DNA from: Bacteroidales bacterium UBA1182 | GTDB taxonomy: Bacteria; Bacteroidota; Bacteroidia; Bacteroidales; Bacteroidaceae | DNA: 28,276 bases | Assembly: GCA_002310015.1 (NCBI GenBank) | Contig: DBYQ01000059.1 | Span: 1 to 28,276 of the forward strand | Direction of reading: 5' to 3' | Shown here: in pieces, positions 1 to 8,477 of the stretch | How positions within the stretch are numbered: the first letter of the stretch is position 1 | Layout: every line of letters starts with the position of its first letter | Translations under genes and position numbers: made by a program | Notes under the pieces: generated by a model | What the model was told of the DNA's origin: nothing | Databases searched by the model: none | What the model saw: only the letters and a program-made list of their open reading frames with translations

Positions 1-44
1 TATGTTGTAAACACACGCCAAGGCCTATTGGCACTTAGCGGGCG

Positions 45-52
45 CAAAGATA
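45..52 (-). promoter_or_regulatory. Candidate -7 box of a leftward promoter
   Basis: On the minus strand this reads TATCTTTG, a perfect match to the Bacteroidetes -7 consensus TAnnTTTG. It faces the left edge of the window, so it would drive a leftward gene beginning outside it, with a start of transcription near position 41. No clear TTTG -33 box lies 19-21 bp upstream, where the sequence is AT-rich. It sits just past the stop of the gene at 107-2701. Positions 1-106 hold nothing else I can identify. Confidence 0.45.
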
Positions 53-106
53 GCACTTTATTATTTAAATAAAGGGATTTTGGCAATCTTTTTTGACCGG
101 AGGCGG

Positions 107-2701
107 TTAGAATCCTGCATCAAGTGTGTAGGGTACGCCAGATGATGTTATGCCGGCTGCCTCAACATTGAAATGCTTGGTAATGGAGCTGTTATAGAAC
201 TCCACATTGACGTTTCCATTCTCATCCGTGATTACGTTGGGGTTCCAATATAGGGTACGACGGTAGTCAACATCGCCGGGTATGGGGCCCGTGGGATATT
301 CCGGTGAGTAGAAACTGTACGGACGTGAGAAACCGTCAACGGTGGTAATGCGTTTATCCAGATTAAACAGTTCTTTACGGGTGCTTAAGGCGTCATCCTC
401 TTTCATTTGAATGTCAACCATTGTCACGCGGTCATATCTACCAGGGTTACTTTCAATGTTTTCCAATGTGCGTGCCAAATGGTCCAAGAATAGAGGAGCC
501 AGCATCCATGCCTCTTTTTTGAAAAGAGGTTGGTCATATACCAAAATGCTTTTCACGTCTCGGGTGTCAATTTTTGTAGGCGTTTCATATATACCGGTAT
601 ATTTATATGTCTTGTTGTTGTGAACGTAGAAGAAGGGTTCAAATTCATTGATGGACTCAATAGAGTCAGTGCCATCTTGGGCAGTCGAGAAGATTATTCG
701 ATATCCTTTTTCAATTAGATAACCCAGAACATCGGTAGTATATTCGCCTTTGTCAAGGTCAAGTTCTACATCTGACATAACATCGTATGCCTTAAATGTA
801 TAGTAATCAACATATTTGCGGTGCTCGTTTATTTCTACATCAGGTAATACAAAGCCTTTTTCTTCATTTATAATCATAGGCAATCCGTCATCAATGTTTT
901 TTTCAACTTTTCCTTTGTGGGAGTTGATGGCGGAGGAACTGGTGAAAATCTTTTCACCAGGCTCATAAGCCCTGACCTGTGGTTGCATTGAGCGTTCAAA
1001 CATTATTCTGGCTGATGTGCTCAATAGTCTTTTGCGTCCGGTACTTACGCTAATTGTGAGACGTGCTTTGTCGTAGAACTCGGCACCAATGTCAAAGCCG
1101 AAATATCCAGTCTGGTCTGTATTATACGTATATGTTTCAGACATGGTTTTGTCTCTGGGCATCATGGCGGCGTTAACTTCAACATTCTCCATTGGTGCAT
1201 TACCTGCCGGGTTCATTATCCAACCGTTCAGTGTAAGACCGTTTTCCTGGCGGTGTACCTCCTTGAACTCATCCACACCTGCCATCATACGCCAATCATA
1301 CCGTTCCCAGCCTTGAACCATGCAGAGCAGGTCAAGCTGTTCCATTCTGTCAGGATTTTCCGGATTGAAGTACCAGTATGGGTTCTCTATCAATCCCTTT
1401 AAATCCGATGAGAGCAGGAGTGAAGTACGCAGATCATCGTGATAAATGCTTGCTTGGCTGCGTGAGTCCCTTACTGCTAGACAGAAGCGGTCACGGAACG
1501 GAGCTCCTTTGCCGTCAGAAAGAGAAAATGAAAGTGATACTTTTTCAAATGGGGCGTATGATTTTTTATCAGAACTAACAGAGAGTGTAGGTATAGGGAT
1601 ATTGGTGTTGCTATGATAGAATGAGCGGGTGGCCAGAATGACACCTTCTGTATTGAATAGTGTAATACGATATACGCCCTCAGGCATAGACTGAAGTTTG
1701 AATTCATGTCTATTCTGCTTTTCATCCGTGCTGATAGCAGCAAAGTCCATAAGTTCACCACGACAGGTTACGGTTATTCCCAATTGTTTGTTGCGGAATG
1801 CATCCGATGTGCTGATGGTTAAGGATATGTTGTCATCAGGGGTTACATCAGCCCGCAAAGTACATCCTTCAGTCTCGGCATCAGGCAGTTCAAATGTACG
1901 GGAACTGCCTCCTACCGTAAACTCTACATTGTTGTAGCGTTTTTGTGGGGTAAACTCAAACCAACCCATTCCGTCATGCATAGTACTGAATGACAGGCCG
2001 GTATCGTTAAGGATTCCTTCTGCATCTACTCCGAGCCCGTCTTCGTCGGTAACCTTGAAGGCAACGCGACAAGGTTGTCCTATGATGATGTGTCCGCCTT
2101 CAGGATGAAATGTGGCATTTATCTTACGTTGTTTGGGCGTCTCGGGACGTCTGGATTTCACATCTGATTTGCGGATATTGATAGTGGGGCTTTCCTCATA
2201 GTAGTTTCCTTCTTCCGTAGGCTTCTCATAAACGGCAAAAACACGTGAGAACAGGTTTTCATTGCCAAAGTTTAGCATGAAGTTGGTATAGGCCCTTACC
2301 TCATAAAACCCGCTGGGGTATCCAAGAACACCACGCAGGTCACGGGCCTGTGCTGTGGAGCCGTCAAGCAGAGGCAGTGAACCGTCGGCCTGTCCGGCAA
2401 CTATCTTTAGTTTCTGCTGTTTGAGAAGCACTCCGTCCGGTGATATGAGATCCACATACAGTACCTTGCTCTGTGCGCGGCCAAGCGTGGAGGCGCTTAC
2501 TACAAATGCCTTGAACCAAATGGTTTCACCTGTGTAGTATGAGGTATTGTCAAATTGCAGATATACTTTCTCTTGCGGAAATATGGAGTTGAACTGATGA
2601 ATATTCCCGGCATATCGCATGAGTGCCGCTTCTGCGCTTTCCTGTGCGGTTGCAGATGTCAGATAAAATATTGTGAGCAGAAAAAATAGTATCCGTTTCA
2701 T
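107..2701 (-). CDS. Large secreted MG2-like protein (downstream tandem paralog)
   Basis: This 864-residue protein has an N-terminal signal peptide of about 20 residues (MKR, then a hydrophobic run ending SATAQ). Residues about 40-150 contain EKVYLQFDNTSYYTGETIWFKAF-type sequence, resembling the MG2 macroglobulin-like beta-sandwich found in many Bacteroidetes secreted proteins. A carboxypeptidase-regulatory-like sandwich appears around residues 490-560 (LTLNGWIMNPAG onward). A short stretch ending DVKSILVYD resembles a TonB-plug fragment, and the C-terminus (RRTLYWNPNV, then VEFYNSS) again looks like a macroglobulin-type sandwich. It probably sits in the periplasm or at the outer membrane, but no enzymatic motif is visible and its role is unknown. 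It follows its paralog by 6 nt, so the two should be co-transcribed and probably arose by duplication. Confidence 0.85.
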   Translation of the reverse strand: MKRILFFLLTIFYLTSATAQESAEAALMRYAGNIHQFNSIFPQEKVYLQFDNTSYYTGETIWFKAFVVSASTLGRAQSKVLYVDLISPDGVLLKQQKLKIVAGQADGSLPLLDGSTAQARDLRGVLGYPSGFYEVRAYTNFMLNFGNENLFSRVFAVYEKPTEEGNYYEESPTINIRKSDVKSRRPETPKQRKINATFHPEGGHIIIGQPCRVAFKVTDEDGLGVDAEGILNDTGLSFSTMHDGMGWFEFTPQKRYNNVEFTVGGSSRTFELPDAETEGCTLRADVTPDDNISLTISTSDAFRNKQLGITVTCRGELMDFAAISTDEKQNRHEFKLQSMPEGVYRITLFNTEGVILATRSFYHSNTNIPIPTLSVSSDKKSYAPFEKVSLSFSLSDGKGAPFRDRFCLAVRDSRSQASIYHDDLRTSLLLSSDLKGLIENPYWYFNPENPDRMEQLDLLCMVQGWERYDWRMMAGVDEFKEVHRQENGLTLNGWIMNPAGNAPMENVEVNAAMMPRDKTMSETYTYNTDQTGYFGFDIGAEFYDKARLTISVSTGRKRLLSTSARIMFERSMQPQVRAYEPGEKIFTSSSAINSHKGKVEKNIDDGLPMIINEEKGFVLPDVEINEHRKYVDYYTFKAYDVMSDVELDLDKGEYTTDVLGYLIEKGYRIIFSTAQDGTDSIESINEFEPFFYVHNNKTYKYTGIYETPTKIDTRDVKSILVYDQPLFKKEAWMLAPLFLDHLARTLENIESNPGRYDRVTMVDIQMKEDDALSTRKELFNLDKRITTVDGFSRPYSFYSPEYPTGPIPGDVDYRRTLYWNPNVITDENGNVNVEFYNSSITKHFNVEAAGITSSGVPYTLDAGF

Positions 2702-2707
2702 ATAGTG

Positions 2708-5326
2708 TCAAAAGTTGTTGTCAAGAATATATGGGGTGCCGCCTGATGTCATTCCGGCAGCAGAGATGTTGAAATGGCTGGTAATGGAACTGTTGTAAAA
2801 TTCAACCTTGGCTTGTCCGATGCTGTCAGTTATCACATTGGGGTTCCAGTAGAGGGTGCGACGGAAATCCACATCGCCTATTACAGGACCGTTGGGATAT
2901 TCGGGTGAATAGAAGCTATATGGTCTTGAATAACCGTCAACAGTGGTCTTGCGCTTGTTTATTTTGTATATCTCATCCCTGGTGCTGAGCTCACGTCCCT
3001 CTTTTACCAATATATCTACCAGCAGAAAACGCTGATAAAGTGTTTCGCTCCCGGTAAGGTTCTGCATGGTCTTGTTCATATGGTCCATATAAAGTGGGCA
3101 CTGGGTAATGATATTTGCAAGGTACATTGGCCTGTCAAATACGATAATGCTTTTTATGTCCTTTGAGTCAATGGTACTGGGGTTCCCAAATACACCCTTG
3201 TCCTGGTATTTCTTTGTGTCATGGACATAGAAGAATGGGGTGAAACCGTTTATTGACTCTATGTTGCCTGAATCGTCAATCAGCACCAGATACCCTTTGT
3301 CAATCAGGTAACCTATCAGGTCTGTTGAGTAATCACCCTTGTCCAGGTCTATCTCAACGTCCTTGATTACATCAAATGCGTTGAATGTGAAGTAGTCTAT
3401 GTACATACGCTCCTCCTCAATGTCAACATCGGGAAGAAGCAGGCCGGTATTGACATTAATGATGGTAGGAAATTCGTCATCCACCTCCTCCTGTTTTTTC
3501 TTACTGGATTGTATGGGTTTGCCCTGGAGGTTTCTGAATACTAGTTCTTGCGGTTGGTAGGCACGTATGGCCGGTATAATGGAACGGTCAAACTTGATAC
3601 GCGCCTCAGGGCCTATCAGTTTTTTCTTGCCTGTATGGGCATCAATGGTGAACGTTGCCTTATCATAGAAGTCCGGGCCGATGTCGAATCCGAAATATCC
3701 TGATGTGTCAGTTGTGTAAGTATATGTTTCAGACAGGGTCTTATCCACTGGCATCAATGCTGCCAGCACCTCAACACCTTCTAACGGTTTCTTGCCGGAT
3801 GAGTTAAGGACCCAGCCGTTCAGTGTGAGGGATTCTTCCAGGCGGTGTCTTTCGCGGAACGGTTTCCGTCCTATCATGGTCTGCCAGTCATAACGTTCCC
3901 ATCCCTGTACCAACATGAGCAGGTCAAGCGCCAGGTCACGTTCCTGGGCATCAGAGTCAAAGTACCATGCAGGGTTCTCAATGAAGCCTTTCAGGTCTGA
4001 TGAAAGCAGCATGGATGTACGCAGGTCATCGGCAAGAGCATTGCCCTGTCCGCGTACGTCACGCACGGAGAGGCAGAAACGGTCGCGGAAAGGATTGCCC
4101 AGTCCGTCTTTAAGGGTGAATAGGAGTTCCACCTTTTCAAACGGGTCATACTGGGATCTATCCGGGAAAACTTCCAATACAGGCGGTTTGATCTCACTGC
4201 TCCGATGATAGACCGAGCGGCTGGCATAGATATTGCCGTTCTTGTCAAAGATATTTATCCTGCATACGCCCTCCGGTATGCCTCTCATTGAGATTGTCTT
4301 TACAATGGGTTCGGATCCCGTGTCAAAGGTGCCAAAGTCCATCAGCTCACCGCGGCAGGTCATGGTCATGCCTAGTGTTATACCTGATAAGCCTGGAGTG
4401 TAGTCAATCCTGAGCTCTATGCTGTCAGTACCACAGTGGTTTACAGACATTGCACATCCAGTCTGCTCGGGTTGTGGAAGCATGAATGTACGGGAGTTGT
4501 CATCTACGGTTATCTCTACCTGGTTGCGGCGGTCCTGAGGCGTGAATGTGAACCATCCCATACCGTCATGAACGGTTGAGAATGTAACTCCGTTGTTCTC
4601 CAATATTCCGGTGGCGTCTATTCCTAAACCGGAGTCATCGGTCACCTTAAAGGCTACGCGGCACGGCTTGCCCATAATGAGATGGCCGCCTTCAGGGTAG
4701 AATGTACAGTTTATGTTGCGCAGTTTCTCAGTCTTGGGGCGGAACTCTGTTGTCTCAGGCTTGCGCAGATTGATGGTGGGATTCTCACCATAGTAGTTGC
4801 CTTCCATTTTAGGCTTATCATACACGGCAAAGACACGTGAGAATATGGCTTCTTCACTGAAGTTCTGCATATAGCTGGTGTATGCACGCACCTCATAGAA
4901 TCCGCTGGGATAGTTTGTCACTCCGCGTTTCTCACGTGCTTGGGCGGTCGAGCCGTCTACAAGCGGCAGTGAACCGTCAGCCTGGCCGGCCACTATCTTG
5001 AGTTTCTGCTGTTTGAGAAGCACTCCGCTGGGGGATATCAGATCCACGTAGAGAACTTTGCTTTGGGCGCGGTTGAGTGTGGATGCGTTTACAACAAAAG
5101 CCTTGAACCAGATGGTTTCACCGGTGTAGTATGAGGTGTTGTCAAATTGCAGATAGACTTTCTCTTGAGGGAAAATGGAGTTGAACTGATGTATGTTACC
5201 GGCAAACTTCATGAGAGAGTCCACGCTTTCAGAATCCGCAAGGCATGGAACGGTCATCAGGAACAAAGGACATATTGTTACTGCTAGTCTGGTTAGAATT
5301 TTGGTCAACAAGGAATATCCTCTCAT
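2708..5326 (-). CDS. Large secreted MG2-like protein (upstream tandem paralog)
   Basis: I place the start at the ATG at 5326 (MRGYSLL); an in-frame TTG at 5332 adds only two residues. That gives 872 residues with a longer signal peptide (hydrophobic stretch ending VPCLA). The domain order matches the following gene: MG2-like region after the signal, a regulatory-like sandwich near the middle (LTLNGWVLNSSGKKP), a DIKSIIVFD segment and the RRTLYWNPNV-containing end. The first 130 or so mature residues are nearly identical between the two copies, while the central part is far more divergent. A candidate promoter lies about 26 nt upstream of the ATG. The function is unknown; an envelope role is inferred from the signal peptide and repeated beta-sandwich appearance. 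Confidence 0.85.
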   Translation of the reverse strand: MRGYSLLTKILTRLAVTICPLFLMTVPCLADSESVDSLMKFAGNIHQFNSIFPQEKVYLQFDNTSYYTGETIWFKAFVVNASTLNRAQSKVLYVDLISPSGVLLKQQKLKIVAGQADGSLPLVDGSTAQAREKRGVTNYPSGFYEVRAYTSYMQNFSEEAIFSRVFAVYDKPKMEGNYYGENPTINLRKPETTEFRPKTEKLRNINCTFYPEGGHLIMGKPCRVAFKVTDDSGLGIDATGILENNGVTFSTVHDGMGWFTFTPQDRRNQVEITVDDNSRTFMLPQPEQTGCAMSVNHCGTDSIELRIDYTPGLSGITLGMTMTCRGELMDFGTFDTGSEPIVKTISMRGIPEGVCRINIFDKNGNIYASRSVYHRSSEIKPPVLEVFPDRSQYDPFEKVELLFTLKDGLGNPFRDRFCLSVRDVRGQGNALADDLRTSMLLSSDLKGFIENPAWYFDSDAQERDLALDLLMLVQGWERYDWQTMIGRKPFRERHRLEESLTLNGWVLNSSGKKPLEGVEVLAALMPVDKTLSETYTYTTDTSGYFGFDIGPDFYDKATFTIDAHTGKKKLIGPEARIKFDRSIIPAIRAYQPQELVFRNLQGKPIQSSKKKQEEVDDEFPTIINVNTGLLLPDVDIEEERMYIDYFTFNAFDVIKDVEIDLDKGDYSTDLIGYLIDKGYLVLIDDSGNIESINGFTPFFYVHDTKKYQDKGVFGNPSTIDSKDIKSIIVFDRPMYLANIITQCPLYMDHMNKTMQNLTGSETLYQRFLLVDILVKEGRELSTRDEIYKINKRKTTVDGYSRPYSFYSPEYPNGPVIGDVDFRRTLYWNPNVITDSIGQAKVEFYNSSITSHFNISAAGMTSGGTPYILDNNF

Positions 5327-5351
5327 TTGCAATGGTCAAAATTGGTCGCTG

Positions 5352-5359
5352 CAAAAATA
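5352..5359 (-). promoter_or_regulatory. Candidate -7 box upstream of the MG2-like pair
   Basis: The minus strand reads TATTTTTG, a full match to TAnnTTTG, with transcription expected to start near 5347 and a leader of about 20 nt before the ATG at 5326. The expected -33 position is AT-rich but lacks TTTG. It is the only good promoter candidate for the two-gene unit. Confidence 0.55.
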
Positions 5360-5398
5360 GTGAAAACTTTTGATTGTTATATTTAAAGCTGCGCTTTG

Positions 5399-5450
5399 AA
5401 TATAGGCTTCGCCTCGGGATAAACAAGTTTATTAGGCTTGCACTAATTTG
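5399..5450 (+). repeat. Direct repeat copy 1 (degenerate promoter unit)
   Basis: This is the first copy of a promoter-like unit. Its first 25 bases (5399-5423) are identical to 5462-5486. It contains the small hairpin AGGC-TTC-GCCT, the palindrome ATAAAC-AA-GTTTAT (5419-5432), and ends in GGCTTGCACTAATTTG. The last bases are one nucleotide short of a TAnnTTTG box, so this copy looks like a decayed or inactive version of copy 2. Confidence 0.7.
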
Positions 5451-5461
5451 ACCTTCGGTCC

Positions 5462-5533
5462 AATATAGGCTTCGCCTCGGGATAAAAAATAAACGAGTTT
5501 ATTTTGTTCTCCTCTCGGCTTGCACTATATTTG
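5462..5533 (+). repeat. Direct repeat copy 2, containing the DUF1846 promoter
   Basis: The second copy repeats the AATATAGGCTTCGCCTCGGG start exactly, then carries a longer palindrome, AAATAAAC-GA-GTTTATTT (5487-5504), and ends in GGCTTGCACTATATTTG. The palindrome abuts and partly covers the -33 box of the promoter, so it is a plausible operator, though no regulator can be named. Confidence 0.7.
5503..5533 (+). promoter_or_regulatory. Sigma-ABfr-type promoter of the DUF1846 gene
   Basis: TTTG at 5503-5506 and TATATTTG at 5526-5533 are separated by 19 bp, an excellent fit to the Bacteroidetes TTTG / TAnnTTTG promoter. Transcription should begin near 5538, only about 5 nt before the ATG at 5543, so the mRNA would be almost leaderless. 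Confidence 0.75.
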
Positions 5534-5542
5534 CAATCCGTT

Positions 5543-7042
5543 ATGATATACGGATTTGACAACGACAAGTATCTTAAGATACAGTCCGAACACATCAAGG
5601 AGCGCATAGCTCAGTTCGGTGACAAGCTTTATCTGGAGTTCGGAGGCAAGCTCTTCGATGACCATCACGCCAGCCGCGTACTCCCCGGTTTCCAGCCAGA
5701 CAGTAAACTGCGTATGCTCAATCAGCTCAGTGACTATGCTGAGATTGTGATTGTAATCAGTGCCGTTGACATTGAGAAGAACAAGGTGCGTAGTGACCTG
5801 GGCATCACATATGATATGGACGTGTTGCGTCTGCGTGAGGAGTTCCAGAGCCGTGGCCTTCTGGTGGGATCGGTTGTAATCACCCATTACAACGGTCAGG
5901 CCAGTGCCGATGCTTTCCGCGAGCGCCTGAAACGTCTGGGCATTGTGACATATGTACACTACATCATAGAGGGCTATCCCAATAATGTGGCCCTTATTGA
6001 TTCCGATGAGGGGTTCGGTCGCAATGACTATGTGGTAACGTCACGTCCGCTTGTTGTCGTTACGGCTCCCGGTCCGGGAAGCGGCAAGATGGCAGTCTGC
6101 CTGAGCCAGCTCTATCAGGAGCAGAAACACGGTATCAAGGCCGGTTATGCCAAGTTTGAGACCTTCCCAATCTGGAACCTGCCGCTTAATCACCCCGTAA
6201 ACATAGCATATGAGGCTGCCACTGCTGATCTTGATGATGTGAACATGATTGACCCGTTCCATCTGGAGGCATACGGCAAGACTGCTGTCAACTACAACCG
6301 TGACATTGAGATATTCCCCGTGCTGGATGCCCTGTTCAAGGGTATTTACGGTGAGAATCCTTATAAGTCGCCCACTGATATGGGTGTAAATATGGCAGGA
6401 TTCTGCATAAGTGATGATGAGGTCTGCTGCCGTGCTGCCAAGGATGAGGTGATACGCCGTTATTATACCGCTCTTGGTGATATGGCAAGCGGCAAGACCA
6501 ATGAGACTGAGGTTAACAAGATAGCCCTGCTCATGAACAAGGCCGGAATAACCACAGCCACCCGCCGCACCACTGTTGCCGCCAAGGAGCGTCAGGAGCA
6601 GACCGGCGTGCCTGCTGCTGCAATGGAACTGTCTGACGGAACCATCATAACCTCCAAGACCACGGCTCTGCTTGGACCGAGTGCTGCATTGATACTTAAT
6701 GCAACCAAGCATCTGGCCGGCATTGACCATAATGTCAAGCTTATTCCGCAGAATATGATTGAGCCTATCCAGAAGACCAAGGTGGATTATCTGCACGGTA
6801 ACAATCCGCGTCTTCATACCGATGAAGTCCTGGTGGCTCTCTCCATACTCAGCCAGCAGGATGATAACTGCCGTCGTGCCCTGAATATGCTGCCGGAATT
6901 GCGCGGTTGTCAGGTTCACTGCACTGTCCTGCTCAGTGAGGTGGACAGAAAGATTTTCCGCAAACTGGGTGTGGGTCTTACCTGTGATCCTGTCAAGAAG
7001 AAATATTTTGCTAACAATAAAATAAGTAGTACAGCTTATTGA
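5543..7042 (+). CDS. DUF1846 family protein
   Basis: I choose the ATG at 5543 (MIYGFDNDKY), giving 499 residues. The upstream in-frame TTG at 5504 overlaps the promoter -33 box and so cannot be used with that promoter. The sequence closely fits the DUF1846 family, whose members are around 500 residues, usually stand alone, and have no firmly established biochemical role. A P-loop-like GPGSGK lies at residues 177-182 after a beta-strand (PLVVVTAP), suggesting nucleotide or phosphate binding; this is inference. There is no signal peptide, so it should be cytoplasmic. The stop codon overlaps the start of the phosphopantetheinyl transferase gene by one base (TGATG), so the two are probably translationally coupled. 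Confidence 0.85.
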   Translation: MIYGFDNDKYLKIQSEHIKERIAQFGDKLYLEFGGKLFDDHHASRVLPGFQPDSKLRMLNQLSDYAEIVIVISAVDIEKNKVRSDLGITYDMDVLRLREEFQSRGLLVGSVVITHYNGQASADAFRERLKRLGIVTYVHYIIEGYPNNVALIDSDEGFGRNDYVVTSRPLVVVTAPGPGSGKMAVCLSQLYQEQKHGIKAGYAKFETFPIWNLPLNHPVNIAYEAATADLDDVNMIDPFHLEAYGKTAVNYNRDIEIFPVLDALFKGIYGENPYKSPTDMGVNMAGFCISDDEVCCRAAKDEVIRRYYTALGDMASGKTNETEVNKIALLMNKAGITTATRRTTVAAKERQEQTGVPAAAMELSDGTIITSKTTALLGPSAALILNATKHLAGIDHNVKLIPQNMIEPIQKTKVDYLHGNNPRLHTDEVLVALSILSQQDDNCRRALNMLPELRGCQVHCTVLLSEVDRKIFRKLGVGLTCDPVKKKYFANNKISSTAY

Positions 7043-7644
7043 TGATTTGCATATCTCTGTTTGACGATATGTCGCTCTGCACTGATGCGGAGGTGGAGCG
7101 TATGATTCCTTTAGTGCCTGAACCCCGCAGGAGTCAGGCACTTGCTTTTAAGCATACGTTCGGCCGTTTTGCCTGCCTCAAATCATATCTGATGCTTGCT
7201 GGACTCTTGCAGAAAGAGTTTGGACTGGAGGCGTTCTGCATTGAAGTGGGGGAGCACGGCAAACCCTATCTTGCTGGCCATAATGATATCTGTTTCAATA
7301 TTAGTCATTGCCAGAAGGCCATTGCGGTTGCTGTGAATGACCGGCCTGTAGGCATTGATGTGGAATCATTCCGCCATTTTAATGACGCGCTGGTTGACAA
7401 GACCATGAATGATTCCGAGAAAGCGGAGATAATGTCATCAGGGAATCCGGAAGAGGCCTTTGCCGCCTATTGGACACGCAAGGAGGCTGTATTCAAACTC
7501 ATGGGCACGGGCATTACCGATAACCTGCACGGAATCCTTACGGATAAAACAATGACCGACACCGTAATTAACCGTGAAAGAGGTTATGCGGCATCGGTCG
7601 CTGTAAACAGTCAGGACGGTCCTGTTAAGTTCTACTTGCTGTGA
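7042..7644 (+). CDS. 4'-phosphopantetheinyl transferase, Sfp type
   Basis: This 200-residue protein has the signatures of the Sfp/AcpT superfamily: FNISHC at residues 85-90, GIDVE at 104-108 (Mg-binding Asp and Glu) and WTRKEAVFK starting at W144. The family transfers the 4'-phosphopantetheine arm of CoA to a conserved serine of acyl or peptidyl carrier proteins. The start is the ATG overlapping the preceding stop; an in-frame TTG one codon earlier is less likely. No carrier protein or synthase is encoded nearby, so this could be the housekeeping enzyme for fatty-acid ACP. Its 3' end overlaps by 13 bp the convergent sugar-kinase gene. Confidence 0.85.
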   Translation: MICISLFDDMSLCTDAEVERMIPLVPEPRRSQALAFKHTFGRFACLKSYLMLAGLLQKEFGLEAFCIEVGEHGKPYLAGHNDICFNISHCQKAIAVAVNDRPVGIDVESFRHFNDALVDKTMNDSEKAEIMSSGNPEEAFAAYWTRKEAVFKLMGTGITDNLHGILTDKTMTDTVINRERGYAASVAVNSQDGPVKFYLL

Positions 7645-8477
7645 TATGCTATCAGTCCGTCCATTGGGCTTGCCATGATTTTTCCTATTGTCATTCCCAG
7701 AGAATCTGCTGTCTCCTTAAGTTCATCGGCCAGACTGTTTGCTAATGAACCCACAAAGTGAACGGGCAGCCACGGCTTGTGGTAGTTTATCACGTTCCTT
7801 GTAAAGAATTCAGTGAAGCACTGTATGATCATTTTGTGTACCTCTGGCACTTCACGTTTCTCAAGTATGAAAGGTACAAACCCCGCCAGGTAGCGGTTGG
7901 CCAATGGCTTGCGGTAAACATTCATTATGATTGACTCCCTGTCAATTGAATATCGGTCAAGAAATTCCTTAAACAGTTTGTCTGGCATCTGACGCTTGAA
8001 ACAACTGTTTATGAAGCATCGTCCAAGAACTGCTCCACTGCCTTCATCTCCCAGAATATAACCGAGTGATGGTACCTGGTCTATGATATCCTTGCCGTTG
8101 TACAGACATGAGTTTGAGCCGGTTCCGAGAACGCATGCCACACCTTCAGATTTGCCGCAAAGGGCACGTGCGGCACCGAGCATATCACTGTCAACGGTAA
8201 TTACGGCATTCGGAAAATAGATTTTAAGGATGTCAGACATCAGTGCGCAGGTGATATGTGTGGCACAGCCTGCACCATAAAAGAACAGTTCACTGATTGT
8301 GCTCCGGTCAATTTGTGGTATGATGGGCAGCAGTTCACTTTCAAGTATATCACGTATCTGTTCCTGACTCTGGTGGTATGGATTTATTCCTTGGGTTTTG
8401 TAAATGGTCAGGTCTTTTTTGTTGTTGAAGAATCCCCAGTCAGTCTTGGTGGATCCGCTATCAACTGTAAGTTTCAT
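7632..8477 (-). CDS. BadF/BadG-type N-acetyl amino-sugar kinase (MurK-like)
   Basis: This 281-residue protein is an ASKHA-fold ATPase of the BadF/BadG/BcrA/BcrD family. DSGSTKT at residues 6-12 is the phosphate-1 loop, GTGSNS at 118-123 the phosphate-2 loop, and GDEGSG at 143-148 a signature of the GlcNAc-kinase branch. Family members phosphorylate GlcNAc, or GlcNAc and MurNAc (MurK of Clostridium and Tannerella). It overlaps the upstream AmpG-like permease gene by 4 nt, which favours a substrate derived from cell-wall turnover. Whether it prefers GlcNAc, MurNAc or GlcN cannot be read from the sequence. No MurQ-type etherase is present in the window. Confidence 0.8.
   Translation of the reverse strand: MKLTVDSGSTKTDWGFFNNKKDLTIYKTQGINPYHQSQEQIRDILESELLPIIPQIDRSTISELFFYGAGCATHITCALMSDILKIYFPNAVITVDSDMLGAARALCGKSEGVACVLGTGSNSCLYNGKDIIDQVPSLGYILGDEGSGAVLGRCFINSCFKRQMPDKLFKEFLDRYSIDRESIIMNVYRKPLANRYLAGFVPFILEKREVPEVHKMIIQCFTEFFTRNVINYHKPWLPVHFVGSLANSLADELKETADSLGMTIGKIMASPMDGLIAYHSK

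Noticed and set aside
5504..5542. Upstream TTG start giving 13 extra residues to the DUF1846 protein
   Set aside because: This stretch overlaps the -33 and -7 promoter boxes; the ATG at 5543 begins the conserved sequence.
6041..7141. A 366-codon open frame on the minus strand opposite the DUF1846 gene
   Set aside because: It lies almost wholly within a well-supported gene on the other strand, lacks recognisable motifs, and reflects codon bias of the real gene.
7632..7644. The 13-bp overlap of convergent genes as a sign of frameshift
   Set aside because: Both proteins end normally for their families; short convergent overlaps are common in compact genomes.
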